64,000 nt of DNA, taken from Lytechinus variegatus (lineage: Eukaryota > Echinodermata > Echinoidea > Temnopleuroida > Toxopneustidae). The DNA is taken from assembly GCF_018143015.1 (NCBI RefSeq), contig NC_054746.1:21466464-21530463 (forward strand), read 5' to 3'. The notes below the pieces were generated by a model. The model had not been told where the DNA came from. It searched no databases and saw only the letters and a list, made by a program, of their open reading frames with translations. The translations under genes were made by a program, and so were the position numbers. Below, piece after piece: positions 24,951-36,846 of the stretch; within the stretch, counting starts at the first letter, position 1; every line of letters begins with the position of its first letter.

Positions 24951-25250
24951 TGTTGTGGCCCAGTGGATTGGTCTTTTGACTTTGAAAGGGTCGTGGGTTC
25001 GAATCCCAGCCATGGCATAGTTTCATTCTGCAAGAAATTTATCAACATTGTGATGCACTCAACCCAGGTGAGGTAAATGGGTACCCGGTAGAAATTCCCT
25101 GAATGCGCGAAGGAATTCCTTGAATGCTAAAGCGCCTAGGCAGCCCATCTAAGGCAGGGGTAATAATAATGGCAAGGCCCGCTGGGAGAACAGATTTTAG
25201 AACTGAAGTGGCTTCCCTAGGTATATATACCTATATTATTAATATTACCA
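24951..25250 (+). mobile_element. tRNA-derived SINE, copy 2
   Basis: Same family as 21353-21660: TTGTGGCCCAGTGGATTGG, then GGTTCGAATCCCAGCCATGG, then CAACCCAGGTGAGGTAAATG. It is more diverged in the 3' half. Inserted in the core of the 23553-28175 element, hence younger than it. Confidence 0.8.
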
Positions 25251-26265
25251 TATCATAACGAGGACAGTCATTGGTCTATGTCGGAAAATCCAAGATGTCG
25301 TGAAGAAATCTGAGTCTAAAGTGAATGCTGTTACTTAAAATTGGACATCGTTCTTTTAAAATTCACCAAGGACATATGATTTTGGTGTCCACTCAATGGT
25401 TTCATGATTATAATAATACTTTCGATTAGTTACAAAGATATGCACTTGTCCATTTTGCCTAAAAATCCAAGAAAGTTTTCAAAATGGCATCTAAAATGAT
25501 TCCTAAAACTCATTAATAATGGTCAGAGTTTATACAATATTAATATGTGAGGAATAATTTGGATGTCTACATGGTGGTATAAAGGGTTAGATAATACATT
25601 CAACAAATAACAAGGATATTTAGTTTTCCATTATGTCTAAAATCCATGGTAGATTAAAAAAAATCATCAAGTGGGTGCTATTACAAACTCATGAATCAAT
25701 ATGATAACTTATCCCATACATATAAGTGTAGGCACCAAAATATTTCTCACAGGTTGGTATTGTTTGAATAATGTCTCCACTTTTAAGTAACAGTAGTCAT
25801 TTTGGAACCCATTTTTTTAAAGCCCACTTGGATTTTAAGGCAAAATGGATAACTGCATAGTCATTGTAGCCAGTCCTTGATATGTATTTTTTTAATTTCA
25901 ACTCTTGAAATACTAGTGTAGACACCAAAATAATATCCCCAGGTGTATGTTTAATGTTCTATATCCACTTTTAAAGTAATAGCTGTCATTTAAGCAATCT
26001 TGGATTTTTGATAAACTTGACATCCGACTGTTCTTTCAACTTGAAACAATACTTGATCCTTTAAACTCTAGTGTAGACACCAAAATCAAATCCACAATGT
26101 GCATTTCTAATGAACTATGTCTACTTTTAAGAACCACAGTCAATTTAGACCCTGCATTTTGGAGGCCATATCGCATTTTTTGACATAGCAGACCACTGAC
26201 AGCCCTTATTTACTTATCCAAATGTCTTATTTGACCCTTGAAACCATTGGTTTAGACACCAAACT

Positions 26266-26450
26266 GGGGGCCGTTTCATAAAGCTGTTCGTAAGTTAAGA
26301 GTGACTTTAAGAACGATGGTGATCCTTTCTTACGCGCTAAACCATCCCCTATCATAATGGAGCCCTATGTATACCATTTACCAAAAGAAAGGATCACCAG
26401 TCGTTCTTAAAGGCGTCTTATCTTACGAACAGCTTTATGAAACACCCACC
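26266..26450. mobile_element. Short palindromic MITE, copy B
   Basis: Same family as 8769-8940: starts GCCGTTTCATAAAGCTG and ends CAGCTTTATGAAACACCC, with inner GGTGATCCTTTCTTACG and its inverse. Nested in the 23553-28175 element. Confidence 0.8.
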
Positions 26451-28564
26451 TGATATCTCCCAGGCCGATATGAAATGAACTTTGTCCGCTTTAAGTATCA
26501 GCAGCCATTTTAAGATCATTTTTTGGAATTCATCTTTGATTTTTGGACAAACCAGACCACTGACTCTCCTTGTAACTTATCCTTATATATTACCTAACCC
26601 AAACCAGTGGTTTAAAATTAAACATCGAAATCACATTTCCATGGACGATATGAAATCAGCTATGTCTGCTTTAATTTTAGCAGCCATTTCAGAATAAATT
26701 TTTTGAAGCCATCATGGATTTTTGGACCCACCAGACCACTCACTGTCCTGGTAACTTTTTTCCACTTTACTACTTCACCCTTAAAATCATTGAATCAAAA
26801 CCAAATTGCGGATTTTTAGCACACGGCAGGCTTTTTTGATGCCATCTTATATTTTCCAGGTATCCTGGGGTCCTTATATTCACTCTACCCTGTGTCCATG
26901 GAGTATGAAACTAATTTGGATTCTAGGGTGGATAATGAGTGAGTTGTATTCATTAATTTTAAGTGAATGGTGGCCATCTTTGATACTATCTTGAAAATAA
27001 CCACTTTCCCTGATGCAGATTTTGGTAGATTTTTAGTAAATTATTCCTGAGGTCAATTAGTACTAACAACTGTTGAAAAAAAATGTAAGTTCGGAAGTTC
27101 TCTAAACATCACACGTTATTTCAATAATGAATATGTGCACATGTGCGCGCGTGTGTGTGGGGGGGGCTAAAATTATATTTTATGTGTTTTTTCTGTCTAT
27201 CAGTAATTGGAAATTAGCCGAGAAGTACATAATTGACAATTCGAATAGACGAGTGGCCGAATGGTGAAAGTTGTATGCCAGTCAGTTGGGGGGGGGGGAG
27301 TAGGGGATATGGTTGGTAGGATGCTCGTCCAACTTGAAGCCTTCGGATATAGGCATTTTATAGGGATGATAAAATACCATAAATAATTCATTGTTTAACC
27401 GGGCGCAAAATTACTAATACTCCTGATTTTAGTGGGTCTCGATATAGGTGACCCCCCCCTCAGGCAGTGGGTGAGGGTGGGGAAAATTGGAACCCTATCA
27501 TTTCGTGATAGATTGGACCCAAGTGAATCAAAAAAAAAAAACATTTGGCACAAAAATCCTGCAGGAACTGTGTCATGATATACCGTACCACACTAATATC
27601 ATCATGATAAGTTATGGCGCCCTCTAGTGTTGTAGTTAGGTTTTCACTGCATAAAATCCTGAAATGGGGGTGACTTTTACATTAATTTACCAATAATAAT
27701 CATATAAATTACATGTGGTGTATTCCTCTGTTATTGGACTGTACAACAAGACATATGCACTTCATTTTGTAATCTTTTTGTCCTAATTCTAGTGCCAAAA
27801 AGGGGGAAAATTACATTTCGGGGGTAATATTTCACAATTTTGGGGCATTTTTCGCAAAATCCGCCCCCCGTATGGCAAAAGTGAAAAAATATTGACTTCA
27901 CAACATCATCAAATATTCATTCTTGTACACCTGAGACAACTTGAAAATAAAATTGGCGAAGAAAAGTGAGAAATAAAGTTGAATACAATGGATTATCCTA
28001 TTGGGCTTTGTACAGGCCAATATGGCGCCAAAAAGGACCCCCCACAAAGGGAAGGAGGGGTCTGAAAATTTGACCCCCATCGTTTTTGGTCTAAGGGGAC
28101 CCTATTGAAGCCAAAACAACCAAAAAATCAATTTTGGCACGCTAGTCCTACGGGATGACACACCATACCGCACTATTTCTCCTGTCTTAAGTTTTCATCA
28201 AAAGAACACAAAATAATTGTGGGTTTTCCTTTTCAACTGTTATTGCAGGCAATACAAATGACTTCACAATACACTCTACAGCTGGAATGAAATTCTAAAG
28301 AATCAAGAGCCTAATAATTTCTCAGGATATATGAACAATGACTGATGATTTCAAGATGGAGATATGACTAGCATCTAAAACAAAGTTTCAAATGTGATAT
28401 AAAGTACGCCTTTCGGCATTGCTCTCAGGAGGCTTGAGTGTATGGGAACCTTAGTGCCATTCATCATCAAGCAGATGACAAGGTTACTGTGGCAGCCAAC
28501 GGGGCAAATGACAACCCAATTTATCACGCAAAAGTAACAGTCTTGGCTGAACACATTTCCAAGC

Positions 28565-29596
28565 ATGTCATACTTAAACAATTATGTGAGTGTTATCTTG
28601 ACGACACTTATTGCATTATCAATAAGTGAAGCTCAAATAATACATGTCATGGAGGGCAAAGAGGCCATTCTAAACTTCCCATATCCTTGCAACAGCACAA
28701 AGGTAACACTACAACATGGATACAAAGTGCCATTTTACACTTCGACCAATCCAGAGGTTGCATCTCTGGCTCATAATCAAATCCTTGTGAATCAAAGAGG
28801 AGGTAAAAATGATAGCTGTTCTATCCGCCTCACAATTGATCCCGTCTCAAGAGATGACCAAGGAACGTACATCTTAACTGCATACAAAGACGGTATCATG
28901 GTACCCGAATATCCAAGAATTGGGTTACGCGTCGATTATCCTCCTGGAGTGGCACGATGTGACTCCACTACAGGGTACATCGACCAGGAATGGACAACGC
29001 TGGAATGCATGGCTCCAGCAGGAACCTTGTCTGGGTGGATTGTATGTTATCAGAATGGAAGCAGAGTTCCCCCTTTGACCATGCCGACAGAGAGAACAGG
29101 ACACCTACACCAGAGTATATTGGTGGGGCTCACGGCAGGCAGTGTGATCTGTTGTTCATCCCTGGCTGAGTATATTCCTGATAGGTGTGAGTGCATGGAT
29201 TGTGGATGGGACCCTGTTCTTGACGAAACCCTTGCTGATATCGAAGTGCCATGTCCAGAAGCTTCACCTACTCCTACATTAACAAAAGCAACAACCCTTA
29301 ACCATACCGGTATCTATACTGATACACAGGAGATTGAAACTTCTGTTTCAACATCTGATCTTATCTTCACAGAGCCTAAAGAGGCCTGTCGAAATTTGTA
29401 TCCAAAGATGTGGAACCACATTGTTCGTGATATTTTGCTTATCATAAATGTAATTTTCATTATGTTGATATTTTGTAAAATCAGGAATGTAAAAATTTAC
29501 TCTAGAAAGAAACGACATAAGCAAAATGGTAATGTGACCCATCTCTTTTCAAAGGATCAATTGAAGATGAAAAACTACCAAAATGGTATTGTATAA
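28565..29596 (+). CDS. Single-exon Ig-like type I membrane receptor
   Basis: An uninterrupted 343-residue frame. Residues 1-23 look like a signal peptide (cleavage after SISEA). Residues 24-125 resemble an Ig V/I-type domain with the F-strand phrase DDQGTYIL. The second cysteine-rich module, about 126-215, has WTTLECMA, WIVCYQNG and VICCSS, the last in an F-strand-like position. A Ser/Thr-rich stalk (231-270) follows, then a membrane segment (about 288-305) and a basic tail KIRNVKIYSRKKRHK. N-glycosylation sequons lie at N43, N82, N164 and N246. The first domain lacks the usual F-strand cysteine; C42 and C85 are its only cysteines. An acceptor-like TATTGCAG at 28242-28249 suggests an upstream non-coding exon. 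Similar intronless Ig genes are numerous in sea urchins as I recall. The ligand is unknown; a recognition or adhesion role is inference. Confidence 0.85.
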   Translation: MSYLNNYVSVILTTLIALSISEAQIIHVMEGKEAILNFPYPCNSTKVTLQHGYKVPFYTSTNPEVASLAHNQILVNQRGGKNDSCSIRLTIDPVSRDDQGTYILTAYKDGIMVPEYPRIGLRVDYPPGVARCDSTTGYIDQEWTTLECMAPAGTLSGWIVCYQNGSRVPPLTMPTERTGHLHQSILVGLTAGSVICCSSLAEYIPDRCECMDCGWDPVLDETLADIEVPCPEASPTPTLTKATTLNHTGIYTDTQEIETSVSTSDLIFTEPKEACRNLYPKMWNHIVRDILLIINVIFIMLIFCKIRNVKIYSRKKRHKQNGNVTHLFSKDQLKMKNYQNGIV

Positions 29597-31601
29597 CAAT
29601 TCAAAAATTATATTACTTATAAAAAACAAACTAAGTCCAGGAAACCGATAGTCATATGTATACTGCCTATAACTTAATCTAACTCATACCTAACTTGTAT
29701 GCTTTCCAAGCAATGTTATTCCCGATAAGAATGGATGAAATCAGATTGTACATTGGCTAATATTGGTCTAGAAAGTTCTACATATGTTTCTAGTATGGCA
29801 GGTGAAGGGAACAGCTCCTAGAAAAATGCAAATAAGTGGGTCAATGGTCATGGATCATTTATACAATACATTAAATATCTGAATATTTGTATATTTGACA
29901 ATACAATTCAAACCTTTTGGTTAATTCAAAATGACTGCCATTTCACATGTCTAAAATAGAGTCAAACCGAGTTATGCATTATATTTTATAGAAGGAAAAC
30001 TTGAAACGTTTCATATTAATAAACAGTTAATAGGTGAAATGAGTGATACTTTAAAACGTCATAAATCTCAAATTTCATATCAAATTTTCCCGATTAAAGT
30101 AAAATTGGCCTTTAAATTGGAAGCGAACCGACGAACACTGTGTATGGTATCTCATTGACTGTGTGTTAGAAATAGCTTTTCTTAAAATCTCCCTCTATAA
30201 GTATAACTATACAGGGAATATATTGGCCTAGAATTGTTTATATAGTGCATGTCAAAAAAAAGTTTATACTTAAAATCCTGAAAAATTATATATTTGTAAT
30301 ATCCTGAAGATTTTACCACATTTTAACATTGGTACAGATCCAATTGAGCAAATGACGATATAACTGTCAAAAAATGTTTCCGTTTGAGTGAGAATTACTT
30401 ACTTTTGAAAAGTTAGTGAAAAATGATTTGCGCAGAACTTTGAAATATTTATGCGAATAAAAATAGACCTTAAACATAAAGAACACTTAGAATTTGCTAG
30501 TAAATTGATTTGAAGATATCTTTCACCTTTTTTTAACTTGTTTCCTTGCTCAAAACACTTCGAAGAATGCATTGCGCCCCACCCCAATCCCCCACACACT
30601 GAAGCCATCGTGACGATATTTGCTTTACATTGAGCTGTGATTTACATGAAATGGCTTAGGCTTGATTTTCATTTTGTTAATCATTCTCAAGCTTGGGAAA
30701 AGTGTGGAAAAACAAGTATTAAATGAAAAATGAAATGGAAACCCACTTTAAATGATAAAAACTTAGTGAACAAATGCTAGAGATGTCTGATATAAACTTT
30801 TGTTCAGATTCAGTTATGTCCTCAGATCCAGCTGGCACCAAAAGGGTAAAGGTTGTGCTTACTAAGTGTTGAAATTTCAATTTGGGTGGCAAAATTGTTA
30901 CAAAATGCTTGAATATATCCGTTTTATTTCAATTGACTAAAAGTGCAAGGGAAATGTATGAGAAATGTTTCGCAGGGTAAGTTTGATTTCACCCTTTCCC
31001 CCTTGACACAGCGTGAAAACAAGCATTTCTGCGCAAACAGATTTCTGCGAGCTTTACAAAAATGGACAGTACTCACTCAAGTGTAACATTCTGTCAAAAC
31101 TTTTACTTTCATTAAATAGATGAGACCCAAACCCAAGATTATATGTGAAAAAATTACCCACATGTTGTATATTTTTTAATTCCTCAGGCTATTTCAAAGT
31201 GTAATTATTTTTTTGATATATGCACTGAAAAGGAAAACTAAGGAGGGGGGGGGGGTTTGGAGTAGTTAGTTTACTTACTGATAACACCTTTCGTTAATGT
31301 GGGCCTGTAATATAACATTACAGTGCTTTAAAATGTTGCATTATGGTTAGGAACCTGGGAAGATTTGAATAGTTGAGTATATGAGGTAATGCCATACAAG
31401 GCTGCTCATTCGTATTGGCTTTGATTTGTAGGACGATATTTAGGTACAGCAAATTCAGTATATAAAATATGTGGGACCGCAGGTGTTGCATCATAGTTAT
31501 CGCAACTATGTCCACTTTTTAAGGTAATGTTATTCATATTTCATAGTTAATGTTAAGCAAATGTTAGTAAAGTGTTGTAAATTATTTTCCCTGTACATGT
31601 A
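29597..31601. other. Downstream of Ig gene, nothing recognised
   Basis: AT-rich non-coding DNA. No exon, RNA or clear repeat was identified, apart from a G run near 31246. The 3' UTR of the Ig gene must lie at its left edge. Confidence 0.4.
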
Positions 31602-32398
31602 TATAAACCCCTCAAAAAAAGTTTGGAAATATGAGTGTGGCCATTAATTTCTCCCAACTCCCAATTTTACACAATGCATATTTGACATCATTCAAAAGAT
31701 AATTTAATTCTCTTTAAAATGATACCATACTTGTTATGATCATGCCATCATGAAAAGAGTAGGATTCAAAAGTGTTGGATGAGGTCTGAATTGAAAAGCT
31801 GCAAAACAAGCAAAAAAAGTTTGGAAATCTGACTTTGGCCATTAATTTCTCCCAACTCCCAATTTTACACAATGCATATTTTACATTATTCAAAAGGTCA
31901 TTTAATTTCTTCCTTGTTAAGATCATGTCATCATGAAAAGAGCAGGGTTGAAAAGTGTGGGATGAGGTCTGAACTGAAAAGCTGCAAAACGAGCAGAAAT
32001 AGTCATGAAGGGTCAATGCAGAACATGATTCTTTTGTCTGTCTCAATACATATAAAGATCCATTCAAATCAAGCCCCTGCTTCTGTAGTGATGGTTCTGT
32101 GAGATAACATGGTTTGAAATACCTGTTATATGTTTGCTTGTGCAGAGGTGTGTTTGATTCCATGTTAATGTTGATGTTAAGGTGCATGAGAATGATAAAA
32201 AGAACCACTGAGAAAGTCACCCTAGCCCCACATTTCAAGGCACTGCACATCCATGTGACCCACAATCATATCATGGAGGGTATCATTTCAAAGAAAATTA
32301 AATGATCTATTCATTGATATCAATTATGACATTTCATAAAATTGAGGAGGGATTATCGATCAAAGTCAGATTTCCAAAAAAATTTTGAGGAGTTTATA
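31602..32398. mobile_element. TA-flanked fold-back MITE with internal duplication
   Basis: Termini CCCTCAAAAAAAGTTTGG and CCAAAAAAATTTTGAGG lie in inverted orientation next to TATA. The left arm is tandemly duplicated at about 201-bp spacing: AAGTTTGGAAAT at 31619 and again near 31820, each followed by GGCCATTAATTTCTCCCAAC. Extended frames on both strands arise from the palindrome and are not genes. It is probably Tc1/mariner-derived, inferred from the TA borders. Confidence 0.7.
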
Positions 32399-33321
32399 AA
32401 CACTACTACCGGGTAATCAAACATGAACAAACGTAAATTAATAAGACTCAAGATCGCAGGAGAAAATACAAGGGAGATGAATATGCCAGGAAATGGTAGT
32501 TTTTCATTCCAAAACCAGTTGATTCAAACAGTCCAGTGATTATAATGTATGAATAATACAAAATATTTTCCAATAGGAACAGATTTTATTATTTTTTAGG
32601 CAAGGTTTATTATTCACGGAATTCACCATGGTCCAGATTATGATTTTAACTGTTTCAGGTACCGTAAATTCTTATTATCAGTTTAACCTAATAAAGTTTG
32701 TAGTAAAACACTATCTATAGGTGTGGATTGTGATTTTTCAATTGTAAACCTCTAATTTTTCCAATATAATTCAATTTTTTTTTCCCCAACTAATAGATCA
32801 ATATAACTTGCATTCACATCATATAAAAAAAGGGGGAAAATATCCTGCATTAGGAATGCATCTTGGTAGATTTACTGTCAAAAGAAACCATATCAACCAT
32901 CCTCAAACATTTCAACTTCCTTGTCCTGTTATATAAATGCCCTTGATACATAAACTGATCTATCAATGTTTGTATTTGAACTTCACCAAAAAAGTTGATA
33001 ATGCAAATAAGGAAATTGTGATTAGGAATTGAATTTTGGCCTTATAACAAACTATATACATTATCATGGACATGGTTTGCCACAGACCCCAAGATACATA
33101 ATATTTTACACAGGCCTCGATTGAAATACAATTGGTTGTATCTTTTATATTGTACAGGGCTCAGAGTTCTCATTATGGATAATCTATTTATAGAAACTGA
33201 CATAACTGCAGCTGTTAATACATTCAGAAGAATCTGGATAACTTTGGAAATCTCATTCATTTGCATAAACCTAAACTCTGTGTGAAATCATGAAAGCAAA
33301 GCTGTAAACTGATCGCACTGA

Positions 33322-33550
33322 AGATCACCAACACAATGTCGGACAGTTTATATTGATTGCTTAGAAAAATTCAACACATGAATGGAAAGCCAGGCTTATT
33401 TGGTCTACATCTCAGCTATTCCACACCACCTACTGGAATCGATTGACACATATTTATTCAATATGCATTCAAACACTTTGGTGGTCATTTTACTGGATTC
33501 TCATTCAACTCATTTTAGAATGTTACCACAACTAGCATTTATATTTCGAC
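33322..33550 (+). repeat. Dispersed repeat, copy 2 of 2
   Basis: Diverged partner of 16047-16290 in the same orientation, sharing the ordered blocks listed there. The surrounding 32.4-33.7 kb stretch is otherwise unremarkable AT-rich DNA. Confidence 0.55.
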
Positions 33551-33694
33551 TAATAACAGCTATTAAATGTTACTTATTCAATTGTGCATAAACTCAAAGA
33601 GAACTGACAAACTCACAAAATGTCAATTTTATCCCCCTTTTTGTTGTGAATATGCACTTGTTACTTGATGCAACATTGTTTATTAACATGTTAT

Positions 33695-35346
33695 AATTAG
33701 GTGATCTGTCAATCGACAGATCAACTATTAATTTCGTACGAATTTTCTTTTTTCTTTATTTCTTTATTTATTTTTATTTTTCCGCCCTTTTCTTGTTAGC
33801 ACAAAATCTCCAAATCTACATCATCAATTATCTTCAAAATATCATCAGATATGGGGACTTATCATGTGATGTGTATAAAGCAAGTTCAAGGTCAAAAGGT
33901 CATCATGACGTCATCTAGACGCCATTTTGTAAAATCACATTATCAATCATATCTTCATTATCAACTATCGAAAATCAACAATATTTACATCACATTAACT
34001 TCAGGTCAAGGGTCAACCGCCCATGTCATCAAAGGTCATGTAAAGGTCACGACGTGCGCGTACGCGCGCGTCAAAATTTTAAAATGCTCAAAATCACTTT
34101 TTGACCAAAGTAGAGTATGAATCAGGTCATTTTAAGCATTTCAAAAATTTGCGCGCGCGCACGGTTCCGCGCGCGTTTCTGCGCGTAACAGCACTATACA
34201 ACATAGGATCACCATATTTTTAATATCAATGCATCCGTAATAAAATTCTGAGTAATTTGATACCTTGATCAACTTTCTACGACAAGTAATAAAGGAATTA
34301 GCCTCCATCAAAGTTTACAGCACGCGCGCACTAAACATAGACAATATATGTGCAAAAACATGCCTATACAAAATTCATTATAGCTTTTAAAGTAGTCCGT
34401 TGACCCCCATTTTTTTTCACATTCGAATGGAGTATAGATGGGAGATATGATTTCATGTCACATTTGACCCGAAATTATATCATAACGTCATGAAAATGAC
34501 GTCTGAACTCAAAATTTCCATTTTGCTACTTATGACGTCATCATAATTATGCTAATTTGACTCTAACTCTGTAAATATTGGTCAATTTTCGCTCAGTTTT
34601 CAATATGTTGTAGCTGAGGACATACTCTTTCTATTGTGATGGCTATATTAACATTTAAAGGAATGGAACATCCTAAAAAAATCCAAGTTAAAGAGTTATG
34701 TCATTTTCACTCATTTTGTGTGCAATCTCTATGGGAAATGACTTTTTCTCAAAACTGGATTTTACATTCCTCTATTTCGCGAGCCATATCTCCATTTCTG
34801 TTTGTTGGTTTTCTCTGAGCTTTGAGTATGTTGTAGCTGAGATTGTAAGCTATCGCAAGTGTGGTCTCCATTTTCCGATCAGATGCCAGGATCATGCCCG
34901 TATTTCACTTGCAAAATTGGATTTCAGATCTTCTCCTTTTGCTTATGTGTTAAGTCTATGGGAAGCGTGTAGCTCAATGGGTAAGGCATCAGACTTGCGT
35001 CCTTAGGGTCCCCGGTTCGAACCCAAAAGTGGACATAATTTTTTTTTCTTTTTTTTTTCTTTTCAACATTTCGCAAATGTTCCTTAATCACCATTACAAG
35101 GTATATAAGTTCAAATATCGCACAATTAAGTAGATTAAAATCGTTTTTAATAAGCCTATAACATGTACAATGTGTATCGCCTACACCTACATGTATTTCA
35201 CATATTCTCATTTCCCTCTTTTTCAAGAGTATTCAACATATTCTTTTCGTAAGAAAAGTTCAGTTTTCATCATGATGATCATATTTATCTCAATAAACAT
35301 GCTGATTGTCTTCGTGTTCATAAAATCAGAGACAGATCACCTAATT
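33695..35346. mobile_element. Element with AATTAGGTGATCTGTC inverted ends
   Basis: The 16-bp sequence AATTAGGTGATCTGTC at 33695 is exactly inverted at the right end (to 35346). Inside are AGGTCAAAGGTCA-like phrases, TGACGTCAT boxes, two CG-rich alternating purine-pyrimidine blocks (about 34050-34190) and a tRNA-like segment near 34960. No protein frame. Possibly a composite non-autonomous element; superfamily undetermined. Confidence 0.5.
34960..35038 (+). repeat. tRNA-like segment (degenerate)
   Basis: GTAGCTCAATGGGTAAGGC resembles a pol III A box and D arm, and GGTTCGAACCC a B box. The T stem and acceptor do not pair well, so it is a decayed tRNA or the head of a SINE rather than a functional tRNA. 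A T-rich run follows at 35039. Confidence 0.5.
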
Positions 35347-35474
35347 CGTCCTCATGACGAATTAAAATTCTAGTTTACAATAATTTCTTCATTCCTTCTT
35401 CAAAACTATATGGTGCAAGTGAAAGTTACAAAACATTTGATGTTACAACACTTTGTATTTTACAGAAAACACAA

Positions 35475-36338
35475 CAGAGCTGCCAAGTTGTATTTTGCAT
35501 TTTCAGTATTCTTATCCCCCAAAATCAGTATTTTGACAAAAAAATCCGTATTTTTACCGTGAGATAAATATGCATGCATAATGGCAAAGTTCGATCACTT
35601 CTTACATTATTTTGCGCCCCACACCGTCGCACACGAGACCAAAAGCTTCAGTCTAGATTTTGGTTGTTCCGCTGAACTGCGTTGGTTCATTCACCAATAC
35701 ATAGACTGAAGAATTTGAAGGCCCGCACGTACAGACGTATTAGCAGTAACGTTTAATAGATCTAACATTCGACGGAAACCTGATTTTTTCCGATCGTTTT
35801 TTGCACATAAAATCATAGAATGTCGCATTATGAAAAAGAAATTGCATCCATATTTACGGAAAAATGTATGAAATTCAGAAATATCGTACCTTAGACCGCA
35901 GTTACCGCTAATTCCTTTCAAATGATGATCGAAACATCGTCATCTTTGATCCTTCCGTCGGTCAACGTAAGTTGCCATCTTGGATGACGTCATCATCCTT
36001 ACAGACGTATTTACCAGTCGCAAAATATCGCGATTTGAGCTGCTGCTTTGCGCTTGTAAACTATGTGCGTGCGCTAGGAACTTGATTCGCCAGGATATCG
36101 AAAAATTCTAATTGGAAAGCCTTGATGAAAGCACAACTCATTGAACGTAGAGGGCAGCAACACACGGCTGCCATTTTTTTATCTCCGCCCGAAAGCTCCC
36201 AGACGCTATAGTGGGGCGAACAATACCTTTTCTTATCTAATTTGTTTTTTCCGTATTTTATCATGAAAAAGCGTAGTGCCGTATTTTAAATTGATTTCCG
36301 TATGAAATACGGAAAAATCGTACTACTTGGCAGCTCTG
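35475..36338. mobile_element. hAT-like non-autonomous element (CAGAGCTGCCAAG ends)
   Basis: Perfect 13-bp inverted ends CAGAGCTGCCAAG / CTTGGCAGCTCTG bound 864 bp. ACACAA is repeated directly outside both ends. Only 6 bp match, where hAT normally leaves 8. The sequence just inside both ends has related CGTATTT phrases. No transposase is apparent. The terminal sequence style supports hAT. Confidence 0.65.
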
Positions 36339-36344
36339 ACACAA

Positions 36345-36585
36345 GTTCTGGTCGTGAGATTGAAATCATACCATGGAGGAAAATATATAAACATGACTGG
36401 GAAATGTTAATTGATTCTTCAAACTCTCTGAAACATTTAAAAAATGACCTCTTCAAAAAGCATCTGAAAACACACGTATATAACTAAAATCTTAACTCAT
36501 TTTATACCACAAACAGCACTTTGTATCCTCTGCAAAAAGTGCTATATAAATCCAATCATTACTATAATACACCTGAGGATTAATG
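36345..36585 (+). mobile_element. Probable LINE 3' fragment
   Basis: An in-frame peptide ending SLKHLKNDLFKKHLKTHVYN and then a stop matches the usual C-terminal pattern of many LINE ORF2 proteins (short helix with FK.KLKTHL). It is followed by GTGCTATATAAATCC, typical of LINE 3' UTRs in invertebrates. Strongly 5'-truncated. It lies right of the hAT-like element. Confidence 0.45.
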
Positions 36586-36846
36586 TTGCACTTTAAAGAT
36601 TAGGAATTACCAAAATTATTAGAGATTAACTCTATTTTGCTGCGAGTCCATATGCACTGCACACAGAACTACATGTATGATACTGCACGAAAAAATGTTT
36701 GCAGTTTTGGTTCATACATTTATTTCAAATAGAAGTGTACAGAAACCTGTTTCTACCAATACATCTTTTTAATTATAGAACACATCGTATATATGTATCA
36801 CATCATTTGTCTGAGAGTTCTCAAGTCACTGTAATCGTTAACTTAC

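Larger units (their letters stand above)
23553..28175. mobile_element. Long-TIR element (~4.6 kb) with fold-back core
   Basis: The left arm, about 23553-24150 and starting TAGTGTGGTACGG, is the inverted copy of the right arm, about 27605-28175 and ending CCATACCGCACTA. The same 60-residue frame (beginning MGVKFSDPSFPLWGVLFG) reads outward-in in each arm, because they are inverted copies. The core repeats diverged ~200-bp modules: forward phrases like AATCCAAGATGGCTTCCAAA before about 25.7 kb, and the inverse sense after it. A SINE (24951-25250) and a MITE (26266-26450) are nested inside. No transposase and no clear target duplication were found. Superfamily unknown. Confidence 0.75.

Noticed and set aside
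23655-28080. Near-identical 60-residue frames at 23655-23840 (+) and 27898-28080 (-) as a duplicated gene
   Set aside because: They are the same stretch of the two inverted arms of the 23553-28175 element, with substitutions of both silent and altering kinds and no known domain.
31714-32305. 183-residue minus-strand frame and overlapping plus-strand frames
   Set aside because: They lie wholly inside the fold-back MITE 31602-32398 and repeat the same peptide because the arm is duplicated.
34924-35038. Functional tRNA gene near 34966
   Set aside because: A- and B-box-like words are present but T stem and acceptor do not pair; treated as a tRNA-like relic.
35691-35921. Minus-strand frame of 76 residues as a first exon
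   Set aside because: It lies inside the hAT-like element 35475-36338 and shows no recognisable domain.
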